The notes: generated by a model not told the origin, from the letters alone. 64,000 nucleotides of DNA from Glaciecola sp964446865 (GCA_964446865.1 CAYURD010000010.1:1-64000), one strand, 5' to 3'; shown: positions 7,733 through 18,480, counted from the first letter of the stretch. Translations and numbers: made by a program.

Positions 7733-10078
7733 ATGCCAAGCACCCGCCCATTAAAAAATACAGAGCCAGCTTCAAGACAACGCTCAAAACTTGTCCCTAG
7801 AATGAAAGCCAAGCGCGGCCTGTTTTCGTTTCCAAAGTACTGGGCAGAGTGTTTTGATCCCGCGCCATTTTTGCCTATGTCACGCAAAGAAATGGACCAA
7901 CTAGGCTGGGACAGTTGCGACATTATTATTGTGACGGGTGATGCTTATGTTGACCACCCCAGTTTTGGTATGGCGGTGATAGGTCGCACATTAGAGGCCC
8001 AAGGCTTTAGGGTGGGTATTATTTCGCAGCCCAATTGGCACAGCAAAAAAGACTTTATGCAATTAGGCGAGCCTAATCTGTTTTTTGGCGTTACCGCAGG
8101 TAATATGGATTCGATGATCAATCGCTATACTGCCGACAGAAAGCTGCGTCACGACGATGCGTACACGCCTAATAATGAAGGTGGAAAGCGTCCAGATCGC
8201 GCCGTGACCGTCTACACCCAGCGGTGTAAAGAAGCTTACAAAAAGCCCGTTATTATTGGTGGTATCGAAGCAAGTTTACGTCGTATTGCCCATTATGATT
8301 ACTGGTCAGATAAAGTACGCAGAAGTGTATTATTTGATGCTAAGGCCGACATGTTGATGTTTGGTAATGCCGAGCGGCCATTACTTGAAATGGCGCATCG
8401 CTTTGCGTCAGGCGAAACGATTGATCAAATGCAAGATATTCGCGGCACAGCAGTGCTTCGTAAAGAACCATTACCCGGCTGGCAAGGCGTTGATTCTACT
8501 TTTTTAGATACGCTTGGCAAAATCGACCCGATTGTTAGCCCGTATGAGTATATCGAAGACAAATGTGCGATTGCATCCGATGAAGACAAACAAGCCGCGA
8601 TTGACGCACAAAAAGAAGCGCAAAGAGCCCAACCAATAGTAGTGCAGCCATTCTCATCCAAAACAAAACGTGTCAAACCATGGGAAAAAACCTATGTCTT
8701 ACTTCCGCCTTACGATGTAGTCAGGGCAGAAAAAACTCATTACGCCCACGCGTCTCGAATTTTGCACAAAGAAACTAACCCAGGATGTGCCAGAGCCTTA
8801 GCGCAGCGCCACGGGGATAGAATTGTATGGATTAACCCGCCAGCTTTCCCTTTAGAAACTGAAGAGATGGATGCGGTGTTTGATTTACCATACGCGCGCG
8901 TGCCTCACCCGAGTTATGGTAAAGCTAAAATCCCTGCTTACGACATGATCAAAACCTCCGTCAATATAATGCGCGGGTGTTTTGGCGGGTGTACCTTTTG
9001 TTCTATTACCGAACACGAAGGGCGCGTGATCCAAAGCCGCTCTGAAGAGTCGATTATTCGTGAAATTGAAGAAATTCGAGATAAAGTGCCAGGATTTACG
9101 GGCGTTATTTCAGATTTAGGCGGCCCAACTGCGAATATGTATAAGTTGCGCTGCAAAAGCGCTAAAGCCGAACAGGCATGTCGGCGTTTATCATGTGTTT
9201 GGCCAGAGATTTGTGGCCATTTAGATACTGACCAAACGCCAACCGTTGAGCTATATCGCAAAGCGCGTGAGGTTGATGGCGTTAAAAAGGTGCTAATTGC
9301 ATCGGGCGTGCGTTACGATTTAGCCATAGAAGATCCTAATTATGTTAGAGAATTAGTTACTCATCATGTTGGCGGCTACTTAAAAATTGCGCCTGAACAT
9401 ACAGAAAAAGCACCGCTTGATAAAATGATGAAGCCGGGCATGGGCACCTATGACCGCTTTAAAGAAATGTTCGACAAGTACACCAAAGAAGCAGGTAAAG
9501 AGCAGTTTTTAATCCCCTATTTTATTTCAGCTCACCCAGGCACAAAAGATGAAGATATGCTCAATTTGGCCCTATGGTTAAAAGAGAGAAACTTCAAACT
9601 TGACCAGGTGCAGAACTTTTATCCGTCGCCTATGGCAAATGCGACCACGATGTACCACACCAATAAGAACCCTATTCATAAGGTAAATCACAAAAGTGAA
9701 GAGGTGGATGTCCCTAAAGGTGAAATTCATCGTCGTTTGCATCGTGCTTTTTTGCGTTACCACGACCCTGCCAATTGGCCTATTTTGCGCACCGCGCTTA
9801 AGAATATGGGCAAAGCACATTTAATTGGCAATAGTTATAAATGCCTAGTCCCTGAAGAAAGCCGAAACGAGCTTAAAGGACGCGATCAGAAAGAGTTTGC
9901 CAAACGCTCTGTCAATAAAGCTTATGCGAAAGGAAAGGGAAAAGGCCCAAAAGCACAAGTCGCATTAACGCGATTTAGTGATAATCAGCCACATAATAAA
10001 ACGGCAAGTAAGGAAGGAGCCGATAGCAAACGAAAAGGCAAACCCCCGTCATCCCCGCGCAGGCGGGGACCTGGTTGA
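7733..10078 (+). CDS. ygiQ: YgiQ family radical SAM protein
   Basis: A 781-aa cytoplasmic protein of the YgiQ family, large radical SAM proteins whose reaction is not established. The N-terminal part has the typical MSRKEMDQLGWDSCDIIIVTGDAYVDHPSFG region. The iron-sulfur cluster motif CFGGCTFC places cysteines at 416, 420 and 423. The ATG at 7733 has AAGAGG upstream and lies behind an extended -10 promoter; the open frame continues upstream to a TTG at 7637, which I reject. The C-terminus is basic and ends PSSPRRRGPG. Those codons come from a REP element that overlaps the end of the gene (about 10044-10075), so the tail was probably acquired by repeat insertion. Confidence 0.92.
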   Translation: MPSTRPLKNTEPASRQRSKLVPRMKAKRGLFSFPKYWAECFDPAPFLPMSRKEMDQLGWDSCDIIIVTGDAYVDHPSFGMAVIGRTLEAQGFRVGIISQPNWHSKKDFMQLGEPNLFFGVTAGNMDSMINRYTADRKLRHDDAYTPNNEGGKRPDRAVTVYTQRCKEAYKKPVIIGGIEASLRRIAHYDYWSDKVRRSVLFDAKADMLMFGNAERPLLEMAHRFASGETIDQMQDIRGTAVLRKEPLPGWQGVDSTFLDTLGKIDPIVSPYEYIEDKCAIASDEDKQAAIDAQKEAQRAQPIVVQPFSSKTKRVKPWEKTYVLLPPYDVVRAEKTHYAHASRILHKETNPGCARALAQRHGDRIVWINPPAFPLETEEMDAVFDLPYARVPHPSYGKAKIPAYDMIKTSVNIMRGCFGGCTFCSITEHEGRVIQSRSEESIIREIEEIRDKVPGFTGVISDLGGPTANMYKLRCKSAKAEQACRRLSCVWPEICGHLDTDQTPTVELYRKAREVDGVKKVLIASGVRYDLAIEDPNYVRELVTHHVGGYLKIAPEHTEKAPLDKMMKPGMGTYDRFKEMFDKYTKEAGKEQFLIPYFISAHPGTKDEDMLNLALWLKERNFKLDQVQNFYPSPMANATTMYHTNKNPIHKVNHKSEEVDVPKGEIHRRLHRAFLRYHDPANWPILRTALKNMGKAHLIGNSYKCLVPEESRNELKGRDQKEFAKRSVNKAYAKGKGKGPKAQVALTRFSDNQPHNKTASKEGADSKRKGKPPSSPRRRGPG

Positions 10079-10215
10079 TGTTATTAAAAAAATTATTAAA
10101 ACATACACTTAGCTGACATCGCGCAGTTCCAAGGGGGTTCCCGCCTTCGCGGGAATGACGGGGTTTTGGCTTAACCGAACAGTATTACGCCTGCGCGGGG
10201 ATGATGATGAATTAA
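10044..10215. repeat. Cluster of REP elements (BIME-like)
   Basis: Three related elements follow one another. The first has the hairpin CCCCGC-GCAG-GCGGGG at 10053-10068, inside the ygiQ reading frame. The second has TTCCCGC-CTTC-GCGGGAA at 10138-10155 followed by GACGGGG. The third, around 10187-10207, is a partial inverted copy of the first. The reverse complement of about 10125-10176 (TTAAGCCAAAACCCCGTCAT and onward to CCTTGGAAC) matches the 57-bp unit of the array at 24.85-25.12 kb, with the hairpin intact here and decayed there. Confidence 0.8.
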
Positions 10216-10238
10216 CTACCGCACTATAGTCTAAAAAG

Positions 10239-12236
10239 TTACTCACCAATACGAAAAGGCACCGCCGGTAAACCATTTTTGTTATACAAATTGGCAGGGC
10301 TATTATCTGCCCATGCATATCTTACCGATACTGGCGAAGTAACAGCCATAGATGAAACAACGACATAGTTTCCGCTTTCATCACTTCTAATATACCCTTG
10401 CGCATTTGCATACTCACCATCTTTACCCGCAACTTCAAAGCCTAATAATGTATCGCCTTTAAGCATAAGACCATCACCAATACTGTCAAAATGCAGGATC
10501 ACTTCATTTTCCTGCACTCTATGTTTCACAATACTCGGACCTGAATAAACGACCTCGTCACCATAGGCCACTGCTTTTGCGGCTAAATACAATCTCTCAC
10601 CTACAATTTGTTTATTGCGTGGATGAATATCATAAGCCTCTCCAGCGTCAATAATAACAGCCATAGCGGTGTTATCTAATTTGAGCGTCTTAGTTTGTGC
10701 TTCTCTTAGTTCGGCCCAACTGCTTTGCATGGGCTGGTCTCGTTGAGGATGCATACTGGCGAGTTGCACGAACAAAAACGGTAAGTCGGCTTGTTGCCAC
10801 TTTTGACGCCAACTTCTAATCATATTAGTAAATAGAGATTCGTACTCACTGGCTCTCGAAACGTTGCTTTCGCCCTGATACCAAATAACGCCTTTAAGTG
10901 GATAATGTTCAATGGGGTGGATCATGGCGTTGTATAACACGCCGCTGGCTTGATAGTACTTTCTGGGCATAGGAACAACGCCCTCTAAGCGATTGTTAAC
11001 CGCCCAATTGTCATTGATTTCAGCAAAAACACGCCGTTCGTCATTGACTCTATTGTATAGTTTAAGTTGATTTATATTGCCGATATTAACACGGTTATCC
11101 CATGCGTTTGCCGTTCTAAACATCAGCACATTTTCGCCGCTTTTTAAGTAGTTTACAGGTATTAAAAACGGGTCGTTTTTGCTGGCGCCTTCACCTTGTT
11201 TGATTGGTTTTGCGTTTATAAAAACCTGTGTCTGTGGTGAATAATAGCCAATATCAAGCTCAATAGGTTTGGCGTTTTTGACAAAAGCATCAAGCTCTGA
11301 TTGAGCAATATCGATGGCTCTTCTAGCCCATAAAATATCACTACTAGCGTTTGTTAAGGGTAAGGACGTTTTTTGCCAACCCGCTAGCGTGGCCTGCGGT
11401 TTCGAAAAGCTTAGCAGGATTTCGCTATTGGCATCGGTAAGCGGGTTTTTATTAAGCAATTGCTGTTGGGCTTTTTGTTCTTCTAGAGCATCGTCAAAAG
11501 TAGCTTGCCATTTTGCAGGCTCATCTAAATACGCCTGCGCCTCTTCTTTGTATCCGGGCTCATTCAATAAAGTTTCTAAAGGCGTCCAAGCCTCAGCTGG
11601 TGTGCCGCCCCATGTCGAATCTATTATACCAATGGGTACGTTTTTATCGGTGTGTAAGTGCTTTGCAAAAAACCATGCTACTGCAGAGTATTCACTCGAT
11701 GTGTCGCTAGACGCTAGCGTCCAGTTTGCGCTTTGTAAGTCATCTTGAGGTTCACTTTTATACACGTTAGGCACATCAAAAAACCTGATGAGCGGAAAAT
11801 TACTGTCGGCAACTTCAGCCTCCCAATTATTTACCTGCCACTTTAATTTCCATTCCATGTTTGATTGGCCTGATGCTAGCCAAACGTCGCCAAAATAAAC
11901 GTCATTTATCTTTATGTTTGGATGGTTTTCTGTCGAGCTTTTGTGTGTTTGCTCAACATACAAATCAAACGGACCTCCGGCTTTTTGTGGCTCAATGTTA
12001 ATGCGCCAATGTCCATTATTATCAATTTTGGTTTCATAATTATGATTGCTATTGTTGCTAACAAAACGCAAGTTCACGGTAGTGTTGGGAGTGCCTGTCC
12101 CTGAAATGGGTACGCTGTAATTTCGCTGCAACACCATATGATCGCCAAACACGTCATCTAGCGCCAAAGACTGAGCATTGACAGTAAAAGAAGCGCTTAA
12201 ACTAACAAAAAAAAGTAACAATAATATTGATTTCAA
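10239..12236 (-). CDS. Exported sialate O-acetylesterase-type esterase (SGNH)
   Basis: A 665-aa enzyme of the SGNH/SASA carbohydrate acetylesterase family, expected to remove O-acetyl groups from sugars outside the cytoplasm. A signal peptide covers about residues 1-21 (ending VNAQ). The nucleophile motif GQSNME places the catalytic serine at 125. Further conserved segments are WYQGESNV and, near the C-terminus, IHPRNK, which should supply the catalytic Asp/His. A beta-rich insert of about 120 residues lies between the halves of the catalytic domain, as is common in this family. The start is a TTG at 12236, chosen because the signal peptide begins there and no upstream ATG is available. It sits among sulfatases and a GH2 gene. 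Confidence 0.88.
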   Translation of the reverse strand: MKSILLLLFFVSLSASFTVNAQSLALDDVFGDHMVLQRNYSVPISGTGTPNTTVNLRFVSNNSNHNYETKIDNNGHWRINIEPQKAGGPFDLYVEQTHKSSTENHPNIKINDVYFGDVWLASGQSNMEWKLKWQVNNWEAEVADSNFPLIRFFDVPNVYKSEPQDDLQSANWTLASSDTSSEYSAVAWFFAKHLHTDKNVPIGIIDSTWGGTPAEAWTPLETLLNEPGYKEEAQAYLDEPAKWQATFDDALEEQKAQQQLLNKNPLTDANSEILLSFSKPQATLAGWQKTSLPLTNASSDILWARRAIDIAQSELDAFVKNAKPIELDIGYYSPQTQVFINAKPIKQGEGASKNDPFLIPVNYLKSGENVLMFRTANAWDNRVNIGNINQLKLYNRVNDERRVFAEINDNWAVNNRLEGVVPMPRKYYQASGVLYNAMIHPIEHYPLKGVIWYQGESNVSRASEYESLFTNMIRSWRQKWQQADLPFLFVQLASMHPQRDQPMQSSWAELREAQTKTLKLDNTAMAVIIDAGEAYDIHPRNKQIVGERLYLAAKAVAYGDEVVYSGPSIVKHRVQENEVILHFDSIGDGLMLKGDTLLGFEVAGKDGEYANAQGYIRSDESGNYVVVSSMAVTSPVSVRYAWADNSPANLYNKNGLPAVPFRIGE

Positions 12237-12349
12237 AAGAGTACTCTCGGGTGTAAATTGCTTAGGCTTAACCCCAAAGTAAAGAATAACTTAGGCAAAG
12301 GCAAGTCCCACCAGAGGAATCATTACGTTTGCTTGTGCGTTTTAACAGA

Positions 12350-15300
12350 TTAATTTTCGGGAGGTTTACGTCTATTTAAACGCATAGATTTAGTTTTTTG
12401 CTCTTCACGAAATTTACGAAGTGCGCGGTTTTCTGTAGGAACTTTTTCTATTTTTAGAGGGGGCTCTAAAAACGCAACGACTTGATCAGCTAATAATGGC
12501 TTAGAAATTAAATATCCTTGCGCATAATCACAACCCAATTCTTTTAATACTTCCATTTCAGTTTGGGTCTCTATGCCTTCTGCGGTTACTTTCATGCGTA
12601 CACTTTGCCCAAGCGTGATTGCAGCTCGCACAATTTCAACAGCGTCTTGGCATATGCTTCCATCTGGTGTGCTGTCTATGGCATCTACAAATTTACGGTC
12701 AATTTTAATATTCTGAACAGGTAGTTGTGTTAAGTACGAAAGCGAAGAGTATCCGGTACCAAAATCATCGATTGCCAACTCGACACCGCGCTCGTTAATT
12801 TGTGCGAGTAGAGACTTTAAAATATCTGTATTTTCGATAAGTGAGGTTTCTGTCAGTTCTAATTTTAAATGCTTACCATTTAGTCCCGACTCCGTTAGTG
12901 CATTGTCTAACACATTTATAAAGTCTTTACCTTTAAGTTGATTAGAAGACACATTAACCGACATAGAGAGATTGTCTAGACATTCAAACAATTGCCATTG
13001 TTTTAGTTGATAGCAGGCTTCCTTTAATACCCACTTGCCTAATTCAACGATGAGTCCTGTTTCTTCTGCAATTGGAATAAACTGGTCAGGCGGTATGTTG
13101 CCACGTAATGGATGGTGCCACCTTATGAGGGCTTCAAAGCCATTCACGCTGTCGCTTGCTACGTCTATAATAGGCTGATAAGCGAGGTGAAAAGATTCAT
13201 TTTTTATTGCTTCGCGTAAATCGGCCTCTAGTGCTGATAATGCTTGCGCTTTTTCGCGCATTTCATGGTCAAAGACCTTAAATACGCCCTTGCCCGCTTC
13301 TTTTGCTTGATACATCGCAATATCTGCATCTCTCAAAGCCCCAGTCACAGCTTGATACGTGTTGTCGCAGAATACTACGCCCACGCTTACATTAAAGTGG
13401 AGTGTTAAGCCTTGTAATTCAAACGGCTTGTCAAAAGTTGCGATAATAGATTGAGCTAAATCTATTAGGCTATTAAGGTCTGTGGCGTCTTCTACTACCA
13501 CCGTAAATTCGTCTCCGCCTAATCGAGCAGCCTGCATATTATCATTTAATAGGGCAGTTAAACGCGTAGCACTTGCAATTAAAATTTCATCGCCCACAAC
13601 ATGACCATGGGTATCGTTAATCATCTTAAAGCGATCACCGTCTAAGAACATTAAGCCAAATATGCGCTGTTTGCTGATTAACGATTCTAGATGTTTCACC
13701 AACCACTCTCTATTTGGTAAACCTGTTAGTGAATCATGAAAGGCTAGATGAAATAACTTTTTCTCTGCAACTTTTCGTTCGTTGACTTCAACTTGTAGCT
13801 CAGCCGTTCGCGCGTCGACTCGTTCTTCTAATTCACTATTTAATTGTTCGAGTGCTTGGCCTGCTTTTGTCACCTTTTCAGTCTGCAGCGTTAGTTCTCG
13901 CGTTTTTTCTTTCACCAACAAAGATAGTTCTTTTTGACGAAGTGTCGACACATACAAACGCCATTTAAACACTAAATAAATCAACGTGAGCAAGCTAATA
14001 ATAAAGATGCTTCGCGCCCACCATGTTGTCCACCATGGTTGCATTACCGTGAACGTAAACCGAGCTCCTTTTTGGTCCCATTTACCCGTATGGTTTGCGG
14101 CATATACCTCAAATATATAATCACCTGGCTGTAAATTAGTATAGCGAGCAACGCGCTTGTCGACGTTTGATTCGATAAATGCGTCTTGTTGACCTTGCAA
14201 GCGATATTTAAAACGTGTTTTGTTTGGAAAGACCAAGTTTATTGAAGTGAATGAAAAATCAAGACTATTGGAGTCGTGGGCTAACATTACCCTTTCGTTT
14301 TGGTCTTTAGGAATAGAAATTTCTTGTGTTGATATGTTTCGGTCTTGATCTATTTGCGTGACTGCTACGCTTGATATAATACTGGGGATATTATTCTCAA
14401 ATGTTGGAATATCATTAGGGTTGATGATGCTGACACCATCTTGGCTAGGAAAATATAGTTCGCCCGCTATGCTAAATATCTCTCCAAACATCGTGGCGCT
14501 GTTTCCGACCAAACCATCTACTTTTGTGTATTGCACAAGTTCGTCTGTTTGAGGATTAAATACATAAACCCCACCGGTAGTGCCTATCCATACTTGTGCT
14601 TCATTTTGTTCATAAAAATAATAAGCGGCTTGTTTGTTGTCTTCTATGCCAAGCGGATAATGCCTTACCTCTTTTGTGCTTAAATCATATAGATAAAATC
14701 CAAATGTTGCGCCAATTAACATACGGTTATTAGAGATACTGAGGATTTTATTGCAATAACATTGATCGAGTTCTAACGATAATTCAATTTCACCGGTAGA
14801 AAGGTCAACTGTTTCAATACCGACACCTGATGCCGTCCATATTTTGTTTTTATCAAAATATATATGTCCAATTTCTGTTCCAGTGATGTTCTGTTCGCTG
14901 TTAGCTTGCTGTATGTATGGGGTAAATGTATCTATTGCAGGGTCATACATTTGCATGCCCTTGTACCAAACACTGATCCACGCTCTACCTTTGTCATCAA
15001 ATTCAATATCAAATATATGGTTACCAGCTAAGCTGTTTGGATTATTTACATCGTGTTTAAAATGCGTAAATGTAAGGGTTTTGGGATCTATTTTGGTCAT
15101 GCCGCCACCCCACATACCCGCCCAAATATATCCATCACTATCTTTTGTTATGGTAATAACCGAATTAGATGGCAGTGAATTAGGGTCGTTAGGATCGTGC
15201 ATGATCGCTGAAAACTCACCCGTCACGTAATTGAATACTTGAATACCGCCACCATCAGTAGCAATCCAAACATCGTTGTTGTCTAGTAATATGCCGTCAA

Positions 15301-16588
15301 AACTCTTTTTAAAGTAGTCGACATTGGGGCTCGTTATTCTTGCTTCTACATTTGAAAACTTTTCCAAAGATGGCGTTATGCGAGCAAAACCAGCGTTGTT
15401 TGTTACAATCCACAATGAACCGGCTCTATCTTCGATAATTTTTTCGATAGTGGTAACGGGAAGAGCATCTTCTTTAGCTTCAGAAGGCGGTAAACATAAA
15501 AAATCATCAAATTGACTTCTATAAACGCAAATACCTTCTTTCTCTAAACCCACCCATAAATTACCTGTCGAATCTAAAAATGTCGTGTTGGCAAAATTGG
15601 TCGGTAAGCCGCCATTTTTTGGGTTGGCAGTATATACCCGGCTAGTATTGTTATTAGTGTTCAGCCTAAGCAAGCCATCTGTGGTGGCTATCCATAAGTA
15701 CTGTCTTTTTATATCAAGCGCGATATCTTTTTGATAATACGTAGGCCAGCCCGAGTCTAATGGTGTACTAATCTTCTGTAGTTGTTGGGCAACAATATCA
15801 AACTTAAAAACACCTTGTGGTGAGACCATCCATAATATTTGTTCTTGTTTATTTATTGCCATTGCTTGGATGTGTTTGGGCGAATTTTCAAACTGGTCAA
15901 TAGAATAAGGCGTAGCTTTTGTTTTCGTTTGTTTATCAAATTTGAAAAAACCAAATCCATTGCCACTTAGCCATAAACCGCCGCGCCCATCATCTACTAA
16001 GTCGCGAATAAACATGCCATCAGTTTGTAAATAGGAAACGAATTTATCGTTAGCTTTATCATAAAGGTGCACTTCACTATTGACGAGCCAAAACTGCCCA
16101 TCTTCATCAATGTGGAACGACATTAATTGACTCTCGCCCTCGGTATTGACCGAATTAGTCGTATATCGTACAAATTCAAATCCATCGTAGCGAAACACTG
16201 CATCTCGATTACCCGAAACCCATAGATTGCCGTCATCATCATCGACTAATTGCGAGATAAAATTGAAATTTTTTTCTTCTTTAAAAATTGGCGGAGTAAA
16301 AGCACGAAAATGCGCGATAGATTGCCAGTTGTTTGCGTCTTTGTGATTTATTGACTGCTGAGCATGGTGACTTGTGGCTTTTTTTTGTGCATTAGCATGA
16401 AGAGAGCTGTTGTTATTATTTGCGAAGGCACTGGTACACGCAGCAACAAACAACGCGCATAAACAGTATAGCGCTGTAAAAGATTTACCATTAAGGTAAT
16501 TATGTTTACGTTGTGTCGGTGTCGATGTCGGCACTTTTAAAAAGCTCAATTCATTTTTGCTAGGATCGTTATCGGCAGAAAAGGTCAT
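12350..16588 (-). CDS. Two-component-propeller / Y_Y_Y / GGDEF / EAL membrane sensor
   Basis: A 1412-aa signalling protein. After an N-terminal membrane or signal segment (about 37-56) come many repeated propeller blades of the Reg_prop type (GNLWVSG, GRAWISVW, and similar), forming a large periplasmic sensor to about residue 770. A Y_Y_Y domain follows (about 785-845), then one membrane helix (about 853-873), a coiled coil, GGDEF (1024-1028) and an EAL domain (motif at 1152-1154). The EAL catalytic residues appear intact (EALIRW, NVSSNQL, ELTE, DDFGTGYSS, TAEGIET). It may therefore both make and degrade c-di-GMP. Such propellers usually sense oligosaccharides, and its position between esterase and sulfatase genes fits that; the ligand is unknown. 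Confidence 0.92.
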   Translation of the reverse strand: MTFSADNDPSKNELSFLKVPTSTPTQRKHNYLNGKSFTALYCLCALFVAACTSAFANNNNSSLHANAQKKATSHHAQQSINHKDANNWQSIAHFRAFTPPIFKEEKNFNFISQLVDDDDGNLWVSGNRDAVFRYDGFEFVRYTTNSVNTEGESQLMSFHIDEDGQFWLVNSEVHLYDKANDKFVSYLQTDGMFIRDLVDDGRGGLWLSGNGFGFFKFDKQTKTKATPYSIDQFENSPKHIQAMAINKQEQILWMVSPQGVFKFDIVAQQLQKISTPLDSGWPTYYQKDIALDIKRQYLWIATTDGLLRLNTNNNTSRVYTANPKNGGLPTNFANTTFLDSTGNLWVGLEKEGICVYRSQFDDFLCLPPSEAKEDALPVTTIEKIIEDRAGSLWIVTNNAGFARITPSLEKFSNVEARITSPNVDYFKKSFDGILLDNNDVWIATDGGGIQVFNYVTGEFSAIMHDPNDPNSLPSNSVITITKDSDGYIWAGMWGGGMTKIDPKTLTFTHFKHDVNNPNSLAGNHIFDIEFDDKGRAWISVWYKGMQMYDPAIDTFTPYIQQANSEQNITGTEIGHIYFDKNKIWTASGVGIETVDLSTGEIELSLELDQCYCNKILSISNNRMLIGATFGFYLYDLSTKEVRHYPLGIEDNKQAAYYFYEQNEAQVWIGTTGGVYVFNPQTDELVQYTKVDGLVGNSATMFGEIFSIAGELYFPSQDGVSIINPNDIPTFENNIPSIISSVAVTQIDQDRNISTQEISIPKDQNERVMLAHDSNSLDFSFTSINLVFPNKTRFKYRLQGQQDAFIESNVDKRVARYTNLQPGDYIFEVYAANHTGKWDQKGARFTFTVMQPWWTTWWARSIFIISLLTLIYLVFKWRLYVSTLRQKELSLLVKEKTRELTLQTEKVTKAGQALEQLNSELEERVDARTAELQVEVNERKVAEKKLFHLAFHDSLTGLPNREWLVKHLESLISKQRIFGLMFLDGDRFKMINDTHGHVVGDEILIASATRLTALLNDNMQAARLGGDEFTVVVEDATDLNSLIDLAQSIIATFDKPFELQGLTLHFNVSVGVVFCDNTYQAVTGALRDADIAMYQAKEAGKGVFKVFDHEMREKAQALSALEADLREAIKNESFHLAYQPIIDVASDSVNGFEALIRWHHPLRGNIPPDQFIPIAEETGLIVELGKWVLKEACYQLKQWQLFECLDNLSMSVNVSSNQLKGKDFINVLDNALTESGLNGKHLKLELTETSLIENTDILKSLLAQINERGVELAIDDFGTGYSSLSYLTQLPVQNIKIDRKFVDAIDSTPDGSICQDAVEIVRAAITLGQSVRMKVTAEGIETQTEMEVLKELGCDYAQGYLISKPLLADQVVAFLEPPLKIEKVPTENRALRKFREEQKTKSMRLNRRKPPEN

Positions 16589-16762
16589 TTATTAAGCAAT
16601 TAAATGATGACGAACAGCACTAGTTTGGTACTCTGTATCTTGTTTCAATGTCAAAGATCCCTTGCTCTTTTATCAAACAAGCGTCGCAATTTAGCCATTG
16701 TCAAAGCTGGCTTTTATTTCATATGTAACAGTGTTAGTTTATATATAACTTAATGTGGGGCG

Positions 16763-18427
16763 GTGGAGTCTCTTTTGAAAAGAATTAGTCTTATTTTTGT
16801 GCTATTTGTTCTATTTTTTAGTGGGTCTAACAATGTTGCTTGGGCCGATTCGAAAACACCTCAGCCCCATTTAGACGCTAACAAAGCCAAACAATATAAT
16901 ATTTTATACATTATGACTGATGATCATGCTGCCCATGCGATCGGAAACTATAATGGTCGACTCGCGAGTGTTAATCCGACGCCAAACATCGACCGGCTTG
17001 CACAAAGCGGCATTCAATTTAACAATGTGTTTGTGACTAACTCAATCTGTACGCCTAGCCGTGCGACGATTTTAACTGGGCAATACAGTCAAACCAATGG
17101 GGTGCTAGATCTTAGGGGGAAAATCGACAAGCCTCAGCAACATTTACCTCGCTTGTTAAATGAAAATGGCTACGAAACAGCAGTAATTGGTAAGTGGCAT
17201 TTAAAATCAGAACCGGCAGAATTTGACTATTACCAAGTGCTTGAATCACAAGGTGACTATTTTGATCCAACGTTTAGAACACAAAGTGTTGACAAATCCT
17301 CACCAAAAAAGTGGCCAAACAATCAGCGACAATACAAAGGTCACTCGTCTGATGTCGTGACTGACATTTCTATTGAATGGCTCAAAAACCGTCAATCTGA
17401 CCAACCTTTCTTTTTAATGCATCAATTCAAAGCGCCACACGATATGTTTGAGTATGCGCCAAGATACGAAGAATATTTAGCTGATGTAGATATTCCGGAG
17501 CCCGTTGATTTGTATCAGCGAGGTGAAAATTTTGGCTCCATTGCCACACGCGGTCAAAACCATGCGTTAGACAATATTATTGGCACTTCCGTTTCTCGCA
17601 GGCACCTACGTCGCAGTATGGGAATTGATATGGGAGTTGACCCTAATCTTGATGAACCTGCATTTACAAAGGCTTCTTATCAAGTGTTTTTAAAAGCATA
17701 TTTGCGATGTGTGAAAGGCGTTGACGATAACATTGCTAGGCTGCTTGATACGCTTAAAGAGCTTGGACTTTATGAGAATACAATCGTTATTTACACCTCT
17801 GATCAGGGTATGATGCTAGGTGAGCACGACTTGCAAGATAAACGCTGGATCCACGATCCGTCTATCCAAATGCCTTTTATTGTACACCACCCTGACTTGG
17901 TTTCACCGGGTCGCCAGTCAAACCTTTTGATAAACAATACTGACTTTGCGCCGTTCATTCTTGATTTAGCAAACATCGAAACCCCTGATTTTATGCATGG
18001 CAGAAGTTTCAAGGCTGAAGTTGAAAACAAAGAGCTAAAAGACTGGCGCACAGCCACATATTATCGTTATTGGACGCATAGGGCATATCATGACGTACCA
18101 GCGCATTTTGGCGTTCGTACGACACAATACAAACTTGTATTTTACTACGGTACAAACCATATGCTTGAGCCTTTTCCTTTTTATGACAAAAAATGGCTAA
18201 ACAAAACAGGTAAGGCCAACAATGCAATCAATACCCCCGTTGCTTGGGAATTTTACGATTTACAAAGTGACCCAGATGAACTTGATAATCGTTATCACGA
18301 TCTCAAGTACAAAGACATTATTGATGACCTGAAGCAAGAAATCTTGAGGCAGCGAGCGTTGTATAATGAAACTGACAAGCGCTATCCTCATATACAGAAA
18401 ATTATTGATAAGCACTGGCATTCCTAA
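16763..18427 (+). CDS. Exported formylglycine-dependent sulfatase
   Basis: A 554-aa sulfatase with a signal peptide (about residues 1-28, ending AWAD). The metal site MTDDHAAHAIG begins near residue 51. The maturation motif CTPSR starts at Cys96, the residue turned into formylglycine, and GKWHLK and TSDQGMMLGE are further active-site segments. The gene opens with GTG at 16763. A TTG at 16775 with GGAG about 6 bases upstream is an alternative that removes four residues. It is divergent from the propeller GGDEF/EAL gene across a 174-bp region, so the two may share regulation. A terminator-like hairpin follows at 18455. It belongs to the same broad family as the sulfatase at 4.4-6.0 kb but is clearly diverged. 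Confidence 0.9.
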   Translation: MESLLKRISLIFVLFVLFFSGSNNVAWADSKTPQPHLDANKAKQYNILYIMTDDHAAHAIGNYNGRLASVNPTPNIDRLAQSGIQFNNVFVTNSICTPSRATILTGQYSQTNGVLDLRGKIDKPQQHLPRLLNENGYETAVIGKWHLKSEPAEFDYYQVLESQGDYFDPTFRTQSVDKSSPKKWPNNQRQYKGHSSDVVTDISIEWLKNRQSDQPFFLMHQFKAPHDMFEYAPRYEEYLADVDIPEPVDLYQRGENFGSIATRGQNHALDNIIGTSVSRRHLRRSMGIDMGVDPNLDEPAFTKASYQVFLKAYLRCVKGVDDNIARLLDTLKELGLYENTIVIYTSDQGMMLGEHDLQDKRWIHDPSIQMPFIVHHPDLVSPGRQSNLLINNTDFAPFILDLANIETPDFMHGRSFKAEVENKELKDWRTATYYRYWTHRAYHDVPAHFGVRTTQYKLVFYYGTNHMLEPFPFYDKKWLNKTGKANNAINTPVAWEFYDLQSDPDELDNRYHDLKYKDIIDDLKQEILRQRALYNETDKRYPHIQKIIDKHWHS

Positions 18428-18454
18428 TGTAAGTCGACAACATCTCTTTTATTG

Positions 18455-18480
18455 AGAACGCTGGTTCGGCGTTCTTCTCA
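18455..18480 (+). terminator. Possible intrinsic terminator after sulfatase gene
   Basis: A 7-bp perfect stem AGAACGC/GCGTTCT (18455-18461 and 18469-18475) with a 7-base loop lies 28 bases after the sulfatase stop. The following sequence is T-rich but has no uninterrupted T run, so termination strength is uncertain. Confidence 0.4.
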
